Part shown: one piece after another, positions 8,802-20,551 of the stretch
Numbering within the stretch: the first letter of the stretch is position 1
Layout: every line of letters starts with the position of its first letter
From: Diplocarpon mali
Taxonomy: Eukaryota > Ascomycota > Leotiomycetes > Helotiales > Drepanopezizaceae
Direction: 5' to 3'
Assembly: GCA_024741835.1 (NCBI GenBank)
Contig: JAENRP010000310.1
Coordinates: 6,783 to 52,282, forward strand
DNA length: 45,500 nucleotides
Notes under the pieces: generated by a model
What the model was told of the DNA's origin: nothing
The model's database searches: none
What the model saw: the letters and a program-made list of their open reading frames with translations, nothing else
Translations under genes and position numbers: made by a program

Positions 8802-11800
8802 TTAGGGCTATCAAGGCTCTGGTTCTTGTACTTACTGTGCGAGAGCTTGTTCTCTACAGTATCAAGTCTAGTCTGTCGATACGAATGTTTTTACTATGTC
8901 GTCGATAGCTTGTTTCTGTTGTGTTCTTCAGGATTTGATCTTAGATGAAAGAGTTGGGAAAACTGGGTCAAACCACGAGGGAAGGGATCGAACATCTGAT
9001 TTGAGGTATTCGTGTTGTCAGTACGGGCAACTAGGGCAGTGTCTATGGTGTGAAATATAAAATCCATAAACATTATATCAAACACTTATTTAACGTCCAG
9101 GTAGTCACGGCGAGAATGTTTCAGGGGTTTTGTACTACTACACAGCTAATTTCTTGGGCCATTGGTTGTTTACTCGCAAGCGATGTTGAAAGATATGATT
9201 ATATCCAGATTCCGACATCATAGCGATTTTGAAAATTTCAGACAGTCTATCAGGCTGCCAATTGGATATTTACATGTGGGGAATCGAAGCGGAACTACCG
9301 TCCGGTGAACTGGGACAGGCAGGCAGTTGCGTAGGATCCAGGCCTACACTCCATTGCATCTCCAACACCTCTAGCAGCCTACGAAGCTAGACCGCAACGC
9401 TCTGAATCATGTTTCTTTGTCGCATTTGCGAGAAGCTCTTTGAGCATCCGACTTTCGCTGCTGTCTCTGTCTCATGCTTACGGCCAGCGCCATTAGGAAT
9501 CCAGCACTCTTCTCATCAGACCCCAACTTCGACAATGGGAATCACAACGTAGCTAAAGCAGCCAAAACACTAGCACCGGCCATTACTCTGCCTAAGAACA
9601 AGCGCACCAGCCGAATCACCCGTTGAACTAGTTGAAGCAGAAGCACTAGTGCTAGTGCTAGTGCTACAATTATGAGTAGAACCGAGAGTCGAAGCTGGTA
9701 TAGCGGTGGTGTGCGTAGTATATACGTGCCAGAGTAGGTTATAACATGAATTTATAAGACAATTTGACGCAAGTAGCGAGTAGCAGACTCTATGATAAGG
9801 CAATCTCTGAGCAACATATACTACTTACATACTCTGTACTTTCGGGAGACTTTATTGGCTTGGTATCCAGAGTAAATAAAAGGCTCTTCAGAGCCTTTGA
9901 AACAGTAGAAACTTCAATGTTTTGATACGTGATATAGCAGAGATATGTTAAACTGGCTTAATTTAATTACATATAGTTTACAGCAGGCGCTTCTCATGGA
10001 TTGTTACTCGATGGTACTGTCTAAGGCTTCTAGAGTCACTAGTGAGAGGAGGGGGCCGCCTCGGCAGTATAGCGTAGAACTATGACAAGGACTTTATAAA
10101 AAAGATTAGGGATGATACCTTGGATTTTATACTAACAATACAATCAATCAGCCTGAGAATAACTGATCAATATTGAGTTTATTTGACCAGTAGATTAGCA
10201 GTACAAAGTAATAGGTAGAATGACAAGGACACTTTTACAGCCAAATAAAGAGTGCAAGGTATAATAAGATCACGTATTAGCATCATTCTGCTGTCTTTTC
10301 CCACCTGGAAATTTAACTTCTTTGCGCGCAACAGTTGTTGCTTTCTCCGTCATGATGTCGCAACATCAACAAAGCAACCAATGAGATAAGGCAATAGCAG
10401 ATTATATGAGCAGATAGATAAGAGTAAACCAGAGGCCAAAAGCAGGTTAGGGATGGATTGTACAGCAGTTTACAAGAAAAATCAGTTCAGATTGCAGGCA
10501 TCAATAGCTATGATATGGTGGAGACAAAATACTCACTTGCGAGTTGACGAGAGAAACTCGGCAACAAGTACACTAATAAATCAAGATAGTCACATAAAAC
10601 TAGTCAGGATCATAATGTAAAGTCTCTAGAGCAGCAACGGTAGGTGGAATATGTACAGATTGTCATGAACAGCACACAATGGGTAATCAGGAGAAAATTG
10701 GCTGCACATTTTCTCCTACGAAAATCTCAACGCTGTACCCAGAACACGCACTGCCACTAAGCGGGTGCAAAAATTGTGTTCCAAAAAGTCTATTTTTTGG
10801 TGTTGGCTGGCTTTGTAGAATGATACCAGATCTCTCTGACTGATGGACTGACACTTTCAGAAGTGAGAAAAGGTGTGACTGGGGTCCCAGGAAGACTAGA
10901 ACTTGACCATCTCTGCTGTTCGGGTAAACCCCTGAGTCTCATGTGAGCGAAGCAATCAAGTAATTGAATAATTCTGCCGTCGTGCAATAATCGGATACGC
11001 TGATGTGACTGAAAGCGAGAACGCTGAGCATTCAAAGTCCGGAACTTGCGGTGTAAGGGGAGGCCGGCTGTGCACCTGGGGCCTGATGTCGCTAGTTAGT
11101 CATGTGAACAGCTCGCTTGGGCCGGAAGTACCAGCTGGCTAGCAACAGGGCTTGTCAGGAAGATCTACCCATTAGAATGATAAGTCTAGTACGAATTATG
11201 ACTCTTGTTCATCATTGCAAGTAGGCCGTCGCGAGAACGGAAGAAGAGCATTACATTTAAGAGCTGCTTGGTCCAGGAACGCTAGCCCCCGAGTTTATTT
11301 ACACTACCCCATCATCTCCTACCCGTCAACGAAGCAAGAGTTTGATACGCAACCTCAACAACGTTTATGTACAATCATAGCAGTTGTAGTCTGGGCAAAT
11401 TGAAATCTTCTAGGGCGACCTTACGCTGCCAAAACCTCGATAATGCGGCGTTGTTTTGAAGCGCCCCTGAGTGCAAAATCGAGGCTGATTCTTCGAGATG
11501 CGACCACAATGTTGCGTTCATTTCGGAAAATCTGTGCAGTACATTCATTTCTGAAGCTTCGTTTCAAACCATGCGAAAGAGTGCTTGTTCGAAAGAGCTC
11601 GGCGGCGGCTTCAAACAGAGTGTATGAAAGTATATGAAGTATAACTTGTTGAATCATCTGGGCGAGGATGGAAGTTGACTTGTGTGGAGTTGCCAAACTT
11701 GAGGGAGGCGAGATGGGTCCCGCTCCGCCCTTGTCGGCATGGGTCTTAGCGTGATCTCTACACCCATCTTTCTTCTTCCCGATGGCTCCCTCGCACTCCG

Positions 11801-12167
11801 ACCTCTCTCTACAGCCAGCCCAACGCGTCGTGAATGACAACCACCGACGAGCATTACTTCCCCTACCTGCTTCCACCAGCTGTATCCGCCTTGTTCAGTC
11901 GCATCCGAGAACTCAGACGCGTCAAGAGCCTCATCTGTAAGTGCTTCCCTTGATATACACAATGTGCATACGCAATCGGGACCTGGGCATCTCTCTGTGG
12001 CTTCACTCCTACTCCGAACTCGAACCAGCCTTACTCCTCCTTGTTACTGCTTATATGCTTTGGAACCAGTTATATCTTCGTCGGGCGAGTATGTTAAGTC
12101 TGACAATCTACTACCCTAGGCTCTTCAGGTACGGCGCAGCGTTCTTTGAACGCAACAAGCCAACCAA
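8802..12167. other. gene-poor, AT-richer interval of ~3.4 kb
   Basis: No supported protein gene. The stretch from about 9 to 11 kb is visibly more A/T-rich than its surroundings, with only short ORFs lacking recognisable domains. I saw no terminal repeats, reverse transcriptase or transposase motifs. A small CTAGTG repeat is present near 9643. From about 11.75 kb a CT-rich stretch begins that looks like a promoter and leader for itc1. It contains an ATG at 11834 opening a 34-codon exon that ends at an excellent GTAAGT donor (11937), with a matching acceptor at 12119. I read this as a spliced 5' leader with an upstream ORF. Confidence 0.5.
9643..9667 (+). repeat. 6-bp tandem repeat (CTAGTG)
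   Basis: About four copies of GCTAGT/ACTAGT. The unit is nearly palindromic. It lies in a gene-poor region and has no evident function. Confidence 0.7.
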
Positions 12168-15100
12168 ATGGTACGCATGTTCCCTTCCGCCTCTATCAAC
12201 GAACTCTGCTGATACGCACAGGTTTTATTCAAGCGAAAGCCCGTACAATACTTGTCTCCGGCGCCTATCGAGAATGATGATACTGAGGTGAGGATGCCGT
12301 GCGGAAATATGCAGGAGCGCAACGACTGATCCGGGAGCTAGGTATGGGCGATTAAACAGACTGGAGAGATTTTCGTGGAATATGAGCAGTACTTGGCTCG
12401 GTAAGTTACCAAGCGCTACTGACCAGTGCTTCGACTGACAATTCCAACCAGAATGGACTTTTACAAGCAGGTGAGTAAAATGCCACTCCGGATGCGTCGC
12501 AGATACATACTAACATTCTTCAGCGTCGATTCATTTGTCAGATTACTGGTCACTCGGGGCTTTCATTCTTCGAGGCGCTGAAGAGTGAGGTGAGCATAAT
12601 CCGAGGCGTGGATTTTGGTCAGGCGCAAACTGATTATCTCCAGCTCGCGGGTGCCCAAGAAGTTGAAGAGGCTTTTCCAGAAGCTCTCAAGGGCCCAATC
12701 CTGCGACGAGTTCAGTTCCAAACCATTTCTCGGATCGATACTCTCGTCGACCTCATTTTCGACGAATTCCGTTCCGACTACTACCCAGGCGAGGCTGTAA
12801 CTGTACATGTGGTGACTGGGGAACGACTTACAGGAATCGTTAGGGATAAGACGAGATTCGGCGCGAAGCAACTTCCAGACGGAACCATCAATCCACCATT
12901 CTCAAGATATTTCGTCAGTCTGGATAATCGTCCAACGGAGGAAGCTGTGGTGGATGCTGCGCATATTACCCGAGATCGCAAGATCTTTACAAAGCAGGTC
13001 CTGCGATCATTCATCAAGAAGACTGTCACCAGAGAGGCTTGGACTGGAGCTCCTTGGCTGGTCAAGCAAGATGTTGCGGCCGTCTACCATATTGACGTTC
13101 GTGTACCACCACATCTCAAGTACGAGAGTAAGGCACTAGAGCGCAAAAACAAGCAAGCCCAGCAAAAAAACGCACCAGAGTACGAAGGTATGGTCGGAAG
13201 CTTCCAAGGAAACGGGCCTCGACTTCCAGAGTTGAAACCCGCCACCAAGAGTCACAAGAGTAAGCACCAACAGGGTCAGCAGCTGGCCAAGAGTAAGCAG
13301 CAAACGTTCATGAATTATGCTCCTCCAAACCCAAACCCAACCTCAAACACCTCTTACCCTCCCCAATTCTATCCCCCTCCACATCCCTACGTATCTCACA
13401 ATTTCCAAGCTGCTGGCCCACATGAATACCCGGGTCCTCACAATCATCCGCACTACAACAACCAACACTACACGTTTCAGCAGTTGGGATCTTTGCCACA
13501 GGGTCCAGCACTACCTCCACCCCCACCGATCAAATACCCAATCGAGGATTTGCAAGTCATCCTGCGACACAATCCTCCTCCAAAGCCAGCACTGAAGTTT
13601 TTCTCTCAAGATACGCCTATGGACGACGGAAAAGTCAAGGAAGGAAATGGCATTCTCATGAAATCTGTCGGGCCATTACTCGAGATTTGGGATACTTTAA
13701 ACGTCTACTGCGAGGTCTTCAAGCTGGATTCGTTTACTTTTGACGATTTTGTCGAGGCGATGCAGTTTTCCTCCGAGGACGTAGAGTGTGAGCTATTTGT
13801 TGAGGCACACTGCGCAGCTTTAAAGCTTCTCGTCGACACAGACGGTGTACATTTCCGCCTGCCAGAGGCCGACGAGGATGGAGACGAAGAGGAATCTGGT
13901 GGCGAGCCCAGCGCTCCACCAACCCCAACCCCTGAGCCTGAGCCAAAGCCCAGGGGACGAGCAACCAGGAGCAGCTTAGCAAAGGCAGAGGCGGAAGCTT
14001 CCAAGGCAGAAACAGAGCCAATTAAGGAAACAACACCTTTGCCCAAGGTACTCCATCGAGCTGCCGAGATGCAACAAGAAGTCAACTGGATCGAACGTCT
14101 GAAGAGGCGCGAGTTCAAGAACGGTGGATGGCAAGTCATCGTGGTTGGCTTGTTACATCAGCTGTCCAAGGACCCTCGCCACTCTGAGTCCTGCGAGATC
14201 CTTTTGAAAGAACTCGCTCCTCTGAACATGGACCCAACACCTGAGACTGCCCGTCAACAGTACTCCAAACTTGATGTCAACCTTAGAGTCCAGGCCCTTC
14301 AAATCATCTGCATTCTTACCGCCGAGACGAAGTGGATCCGAGCGTACATGGATGAATGCAGTGAGGAGATGACTGGCTACCGGAAGGAAAAGATTGGTCA
14401 TCAGAGAAGACGTAAGGAACTGTAAGTGTCGCATGATATCACCCCATCTCGTAAACCTAACTCGAAGTAGGGTTGAGGAACTGCGTCTGTTGAATGAGGA
14501 GCGCAAAATCCAACTTCCAGCCAACATGCCCCCATCTCCGGTTCCAGAAAGCAAGCCCCTGAACGGAGACGTCTCAACAGTCGACGCTCCACCAACTGAA
14601 GAGGTCCAGGACTGGCCCGACGAGGACGTTATGGAAACCGACGATGGTCCTAAGATAGGCCGCTCGTTACGCCGCGGTGCTGATCGAGCTACGGAGAGAA
14701 AGCGAAAGCGCGAGGTGCAGCAGGAGAAGAAAGAGAAGAAGGAAAAGGCTGAAGTCGGGGCCAAAATCCCGAAGCAGACGAAACAATTTACAAAGTTGCT
14801 AAAAGATATCCAAAAGAAGCAAGAATTGATCGAAGCAGCCGAGAAGGAGATTTCTATCTTGGATAACGATCTTCGTGAGAATGATTGCCCTCGTACACGT
14901 GTTCTCGGCAAAGATAGATACTGGAATCGGTATTACTGGTTTGAGCGCAATGGTATGCCGTACGCAGGTCTTCCAGGCAGCTCGACCTCAGATGCTGGGT
15001 ATGCCAATGGTCGCATCTGGGTTCAGGGTCCGGATGACATCGAGCGAGAGGGTTATATCGATATGAAACCAGAGTGGCAGAATGAGCACAAGGCTAGATA

Positions 15101-15584
15101 CAACATGACCGTCCCCGAACGCAAGAAATTTGATGAAGGTCCTACGAGTGTCTACACCGCCCATCAATGGGGCTACTACGATGATCCAGAGTCTGTTGAT
15201 GCTTTAATCAAGTGGCTCGATGTTCGCGGTGTCAATGAGGTCAAGCTCTGCAAGGAAATGAAGCTGTATCGTGACAGGATCGTTCATAATATGGTCAAGC
15301 GCAAGGAGTACTTGAACCCGACCGTAGGCAAGTTGGTCGACTCGGGATCGAAGCGTATGTCGACTCGCAAGAAAGAACAGATCGTTGAGCACGCCGCCTT
15401 CAGATGTCTGTCATGGCACAACTCAGCCTGCGTCGAGGAATTCGGCCATCTCCACTCCGAGCCACCTCGTATCCGCAAGCCATCGAAGAAATCTGCCGCA
15501 CAACCTCCCCCACCTGTCGCTGATGAGGAGCACCAAACTAAAACCGAGGGCAAGGGCAAGAAGCAAAAGGGCACTGCTCGCTAG
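12168..15584 (+). CDS. Itc1-like subunit of the ISW2 chromatin remodeller (WAC-DDT-WHIM protein)
   Basis: Seven coding exons: 12168-12170, 12222-12287, 12342-12400, 12452-12470, 12524-12589, 12644-14421, 14471-15584, giving 1034 residues. The first coding exon is only the ATG; the fourth is a 19-nt microexon. After splicing, the start reads MVLFKRKPVQYL, then QTGEIFVEYEQYLARMDFYK and RRFICQITGHSGLSFFEAL, the classic WAC domain. A DDT domain is near residues 405-465 (GPLLEIWDTLNVYCEVF). WHIM motifs appear near 550-590 (ERLKRREFKNGGWQVIVVGL), 630-660 (WIRAYMDECSEEM) and 795-815 (GKDRYWNRYYWFE). A Pro/Tyr/Asn-rich linker and basic segments separate them. In yeast this protein targets the Isw2 ATPase to nucleosomes for repression. 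The nuclear remodelling role is inferred from this architecture, which is strong. Confidence 0.92.
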
Positions 15585-16893
15585 AGCGCACGAAACGATT
15601 CTCAGTACGGAGTGTCATTTGAGTAATCTGTAGGTATGAGATCAGGAAGGCATCTTGGGACGGAGTTTATCAGGCTCGGCTTTTTTTTTTTCCTTTAGCA
15701 CGGAGCACGGATTGGGTCTTGAGCTGTGGAGTTGTTTTTGAAAAAAAAAAAGGATGGGGATTGATGATTAAGATGCATGGTGTAAGGTTATGTTTAGGGA
15801 GGGGATTTGTGTTCTGTTCTCAGCTTCTAGGACTGGAATCTAGCGTATTCGTAACGCGCTAGACTTTTAACGTACAAAGAGCGATTTGCACCAATAAATC
15901 GACGCGTTGAAGATATAATACACCATCAAATGATCTGTGATGACAACTGACTCCTGAGGTGATGGTACGGGCATTTCCTGGTGCTATTCAATTAGAAGTC
16001 ATATGCGAGACAAACGAGAGATCATAGAATTGGGACTCGACGGGAGCACTAGATCAAATGGCGTGTAAAGCGCGCGGTGAGTAGTGAGCCTGGGGCCTGT
16101 TACACATCCAGCGGTCTTTCACATCTCGACGCAATTCCTTCGGCTGATAACATCCAAGCACTCTAACAATGAAGGCACAAATGTTGGCACGAGTATTACT
16201 CTCGAAAAATTAAACATTCATAGGCTGTCCCCTCGAAAGCCATGGGGAATGAACACCTGCTCGAGATTACAGCCTTTCACATTCCCACACATGTGCTGTC
16301 AGGTAAGATTCGGGGGCGTCTTACTAGATTGAATCTGCGCACGCCGATTTGAAATCGATTATACATCCCAATATCGCTTTACGAATTGGCGCGAGGGTGA
16401 ATGAGGGAAGAAGAGAGAAGTGTTAGAATATACAAGGATTGGCGTATGTAATCGTACGCTATTGACTCTCTCATATCTGGCTACGCGATCCTACTTAGCA
16501 CACATAGTTTATGGTAAGGAAATTGAGAAATGTGGATGTTGAGCCAAAGAAGGGGAGAAATCGGAAATGATAAATAAAGCTCATCAAAATGGGTTACACG
16601 AGCGACGGGTATATACAAAAAGCCAGGATAAGGAATGATACTCGGCAAGGAAAGTGTAAATGCTAATCTGTAGTCCTCGATGTAGCCGGGAGAACAAGTC
16701 TCCCGTCACCTTTGATCTAAAGCATCGTTGAAAGCAACTGGTATTATTAGCTGCAAAGTGTAGGCCATGTGGCCTGATTCGTAGGTCAAAACAGTCGAGA
16801 CGTCCGCAAGTCTCCAATTCCAACTACGGTGTGAAAGTGTTGAGAAATTAAAAGGTATCATATTCATCTCTACGATGAATAATTCAGCTGCAC
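15585..16893. other. convergent 3' intergenic region
   Basis: Separates the 3' ends of itc1 (+) and alg8 (-). It holds an 11-base T tract (about 15681) and an 11-base A tract (about 15740), otherwise nothing recognisable. Probably 3' untranslated regions plus spacer. Confidence 0.5.
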
Positions 16894-18563
16894 TCAGCTA
16901 GTGAAAAACACAACTAAGAAGCCTATCCAGCTACCCGCAACTCCGACAGCAGAGTAAGTACTCATAAGCATCAATGGTAAGAACTCCAGCTTAGTGCCCC
17001 ATATCGCATCATGGAGCAAACTGCAATATGCGATAAGTGGTATGCTAACCACGATGTAAACCAAACTGAACCGATCCAGCAAGAACACCCTACTTTTGCT
17101 GCTCGCTGGCGCCAGCCGGTCAAACGCGAGTAAGAACAGTACGAGCCAGAGAATCGTGTAAACGGTCTTGATAGGGAATTCCGCAGCGGTGAACAGCAAG
17201 GGGAAGAGCGATACGTGGCCGGCGACAGCGAGGGGCCGGAAGGCGCCCAGGTAGCGGCGGTCTTTAAGCGCGATGAGCGAAAAGGGGATTATGACAAGAA
17301 GGATGGCTTTCTCATGGACGTGCCAGCCGAAGAGGAAGGAAGCATAGCCGCAGAGCGTCACGGCCCCGATGAAGGTGTCCCAGGTCGGGGTAAGGAAGAG
17401 CTTGGTGAGAGGGAGGACTTGGAATAGGAGAGTGAGGAGGAAGGTTATACGGGCTGTGACTGAGGGGAGCACGGCGAATGAGCTGTCACCTACAAGGCCC
17501 CGAGTTACGCTGTTGATTGCGTCGGGGTTGAGAGGGAGCTTCAAGTAGGGGGCGGCTGATTTGTTAGCTATGAAGGGTAAGCTGGGGGGAGAGGGAGGGG
17601 GAACGGGGGAAGGTACCATGAATTAAAATTCGATCTGTAAAGGAGTATATAGCCCATACATTCGGCGCCCAGTATGCATGACATAGCCCTCGAGAGAAGG
17701 GGAATAGCCTGCTCAACAACTGCGGTATCTGACCCCAATACGCGAACGGTCCAAATGCAGCTCCGAAGATAGTTGCTACGCCGGCCCCTAGCTTCAATGC
17801 ATTCCCGAATTGAAGATGAAAGATAGATTTCGGTCCCAGGCAATATGTGCGCAGTAGATAGACGAAATATGCTGGAGCAAGATAGAGGTAGATGTGCTTT
17901 AGGCACAGCAGGGCTGCGAACAGAAATCCGCCGAACAGCATTGTCGACTTCTTCCTAGCGAGAGCCAGAGACATGATCAAAATTCCGTACATAAAGCCAT
18001 TATATTGAAAATGTATATGGTCAATGATAAGAAGACCAGGAGAGAGCAAGATCGAGAGTGCGGCTGTATGCGACGATCGTTTGGAAGCCGGAGGTGAGGT
18101 TTGTACAAAGCTTCGCTATTAGCCAAACACACACACTCTCTCTCAGGTAGCTCGATCGGCTTACAGATGCAGCGCGTATACCAGGACCAGCTCGGTAGCA
18201 ATCACGCTCGCCCGTTGAAAGTATATGGTCTGCCAGCTGTCGTAACCCAAATTGAACACCTTCGTCATCTCTGGATCCGCCCACTTTGCGCCTAGCGACA
18301 GCAGCCATTCAAAGTAGGCGAAGAAGGGGGGGTAGTCAAGGGTCCATTCTGAGGTTTTTTCAAAGTACCATTCTTGGATTGGGAGGGTGTTGGTTATGGC
18401 GAGCCAATTGCGGTGAACTTCGAAGTCGGTGGACTTGCTGAGTGCTGTCAGCGGGTGAAAATCTGTACAGATGGGTAACGGATTACTAGGAGGGGAGAAG
18501 TAGCAATTTGAAAGCAGTTGCTACTATCGCGCATTGCGCTGTGGAGGGATACAGGTCCGCCAT
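16894..18563 (-). CDS. Alg8, dolichyl-P-glucose alpha-1,3-glucosyltransferase (GT57)
   Basis: Four exons, 18563-18487, 18437-18165, 18110-17617 and 17555-16894, give 501 residues; introns are 49, 54 and 61 nt. The enzyme adds the second glucose to the dolichol-linked N-glycan precursor at the ER membrane. Family signatures are [16 protein letters not shown] and the [19 protein letters not shown] block near the N-terminus, then [39 protein letters not shown] and [12 protein letters not shown]. The middle and C-terminal parts are many hydrophobic membrane helices. The SRLFPF..GL.HAYWAPN and HFQYNG wording fits Alg8 better than its paralogue Alg6. The third exon starts at a GAAG acceptor; the downstream ATACAG acceptor breaks the frame. 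Translation across introns shows no defect. Confidence 0.92.
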
Positions 18564-18733
18564 CTAGACATAGCTGGTGTTGTGAAAGTGGGCGTGGGAG
18601 AGAAGAAGAGAATGAATGATATCGATTGAAGCTAATACTTAATACTGCCACCTGCCACCGCCATAAAATACCCGCTTGGCGCTCTTTATTGGTCAGGGCG
18701 ACAGCTCTCGACAGTTGCATCAAGAATCAGACA
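18564..18733. promoter_or_regulatory. divergent upstream region, alg8 and small ORF
   Basis: Only 170 bases separate the alg8 start codon from the ATG of the small plus-strand ORF. No TATA element was recognised. It presumably carries the alg8 promoter. Confidence 0.4.
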
Positions 18734-18943
18734 ATGGATCTCATGCCCGAAAAGCTCGTAGTGGAACACTTTGTCACCCATACATTCGTACTAGAGCTCG
18801 GCCCGTCTGTAATCAGCCTGGGAAAACCGATACGCAACGGGATTCTCGCGGCGCTGGCCGTTTATTGCGTCGGGGACATTATCCGCGGGTCCTTGCAAGC
18901 TGTCCTCAAAAGCGACCGTGCAGACAGAAACTCAAACGATTGA
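18734..18943 (+). CDS. small hypothetical protein with one possible membrane helix
   Basis: Intronless ORF of 69 codons starting MDLMPEKLVVEHF with an adenine at -3. It has a hydrophobic stretch around residues 29-55 (GKPIRNGILAALAVYCVGD) and a charged C-terminal tail ending DRADRNSND. I do not recognise a family. It sits between alg8 and the lectin gene, 181 bases upstream of the lectin ATG, so it could be an independent small protein, an upstream ORF in a long lectin leader, or chance. Evidence is limited to length, start context and hydrophobic pattern. Confidence 0.3.
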   Translation: MDLMPEKLVVEHFVTHTFVLELGPSVISLGKPIRNGILAALAVYCVGDIIRGSLQAVLKSDRADRNSND

Positions 18944-19124
18944 TACAGTAGCAGGCCAGAGACCAAGCCAGGTTACCTCTGACGTTGTAAATCACTCCCT
19001 ACGTTTTTGCTCTTACTACCTACCTATTGCGCGTCAAAAGCGAACTGAGGTTCTATGCTAGCTGCTGGCTCAGTCAAATAGATCTTGGAGGTTCGTCTTG
19101 GACCGCAACTGAAGCTTCGCGACA

Positions 19125-20551
19125 ATGCATTTCTCCACGCCTCTCTCGTCCCTTGCTTCAGCTCTCTTCTTTAGCTATGCTCAAGCTGTCTATCTGCAAA
19201 ACGAGTTGAGTTTTGGCCACAATGACCGGTATGTCCCTTTTCTTTTTGCGATATAGGTAATCCTAACTCGATACTGCAGCATCTCTCCAAACCCCAGTGA
19301 CATTCCTAACTGGAAGCTCTTGGGCAAACCAAGTCCTCCCGAACTGCTCTCCAACAAAATCTTGCTTACGCCCCCAGCGCCCGGCAACCAGCGCGGCGCA
19401 GCTTGGTCGGGAGGAAGTCTCCATCACCTATATTGGAGTGTAGATGTTGACTTCCGCGCTACGGGGCCAGAGAGGGGAAGCGGTAATCTGCAGATCTGGT
19501 ATGTGAAAGATGGGAATAACAAAGTGGGCCTGAGCAGTATTTACACGGTGGGGAAATTCGACGGGTTTGCGCTGGTTATCGACCAATACGCCGGCTCGGT
19601 TCGTCTGCCACTCCTAGCCAATTCAGAAGAGTAACTTATAGCTAACAGATCTAGGGCGGATTCATAAGAGGATTCCTAAACGATGGCTCAACTGATTACT
19701 CTTCTCATCACTCTGTTGACAGCATAGCCTTCGGCCACTGCCTGTATAGCTACCGCAATTTGGGCCGACCCTCGCGCATCACAATTCAGCAATCCAGCAT
19801 GGGTTTTAAAGTGACCGTCGACGATATACTGTGCTTTGAGTCCTCGAAAGTTAAGCTCCCGACCGGTAACGAATTCGGCGTCACAGCTGCCAGCGCCGAA
19901 TTAGCCGACTCTTTCGAAATCTTCAAATTCGTAACTGTCACAGAGTCCCAAACGCCCGAGCGCGAGGGCGACGGCGCAGACGGACAGAAAGTGCTCGGCG
20001 AAGGAGCACCCCCCCAGACTGACCAGAAACAAGCCGAAACTTTGCAGCAGAAAGAGGGCGACGCTTCAGACCCAGCTTCGGACACGCCCGAAGCACCCGC
20101 CTCTACTTATAAAACCCCAGCCGAGCAATTCGCCGACCTTCATGACCGTCTCCAAAGCATGACCCGCCACATCGTGGCCGGTAACGCGGCAAGCAATCGC
20201 TATCGTTCCCAGCAAGAAACTAAGATTGAGGATCTAATCACTCGACTGTCCCGTATTGAAGCCAGCCTGGGAGAATTGCCAGGGTTGAGAGCGCATCTTA
20301 GTACTATCCAGGTAGATGTGCAGCAGACGAAGAAAGAGTTACACGAGAGTCTGCAAGAGCATACTGAGCGCATCAGGGACCAGGGGAGAGCCACGCAACT
20401 TCACCTGCATAAAAAAGTGGAGGATGTTGCGGCCGGTGGAGTGGGATTCTGGGGCCTAGTAGGTGTCGTGGCGGGGAGTAATGTTGTGCTGGTTGGCGTT
20501 TATTGGTTTTACAAGAGGAGGAAGAGTGGTGAGCATATGAAGTACCTGTGA
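19125..20551 (+). CDS. L-type lectin cargo receptor, Emp47/ERGIC-53-like
   Basis: Three exons, 19125-19228, 19280-19598 and 19655-20551, give 439 residues; introns are 51 and 56 nt. A signal peptide occupies about residues 1-21 (ending SYAQA). The L-type lectin domain spans roughly 25-240, with IPNWKLLGK, a GNLQIWYVKD beta strand, FDGFALVIDQYAGSGGFIRG, the block HSVDSIAFGHCLYSYRN and GFKVTVDD. An acidic linker, then a coiled-coil-like stalk (about 320-400), a membrane helix near 407-427 and a short basic cytosolic tail (YKRRKSGEHMKYL) follow. This order matches type I receptors that cycle between ER and Golgi to move glycoprotein cargo. The tail lacks a canonical KKxx signal but ends in hydrophobic YL with a lysine at -3. 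It lies beside alg8, so both neighbours handle N-glycosylated proteins. Confidence 0.88.

Noticed and set aside
11421..11876. 151-codon minus-strand ORF upstream of itc1
   Set aside because: No domain, no good promoter, and it overlaps the CT-rich itc1 leader.
14153..14911. 252-codon minus-strand ORF inside itc1
   Set aside because: Ser/Phe-rich shadow of Lys/Glu-rich itc1 codons; no independent signal.
15681..15750. T and A tracts as a terminator hairpin
   Set aside because: Bacterial-type terminators do not apply here; the tracts are ordinary 3' flanking homopolymers.
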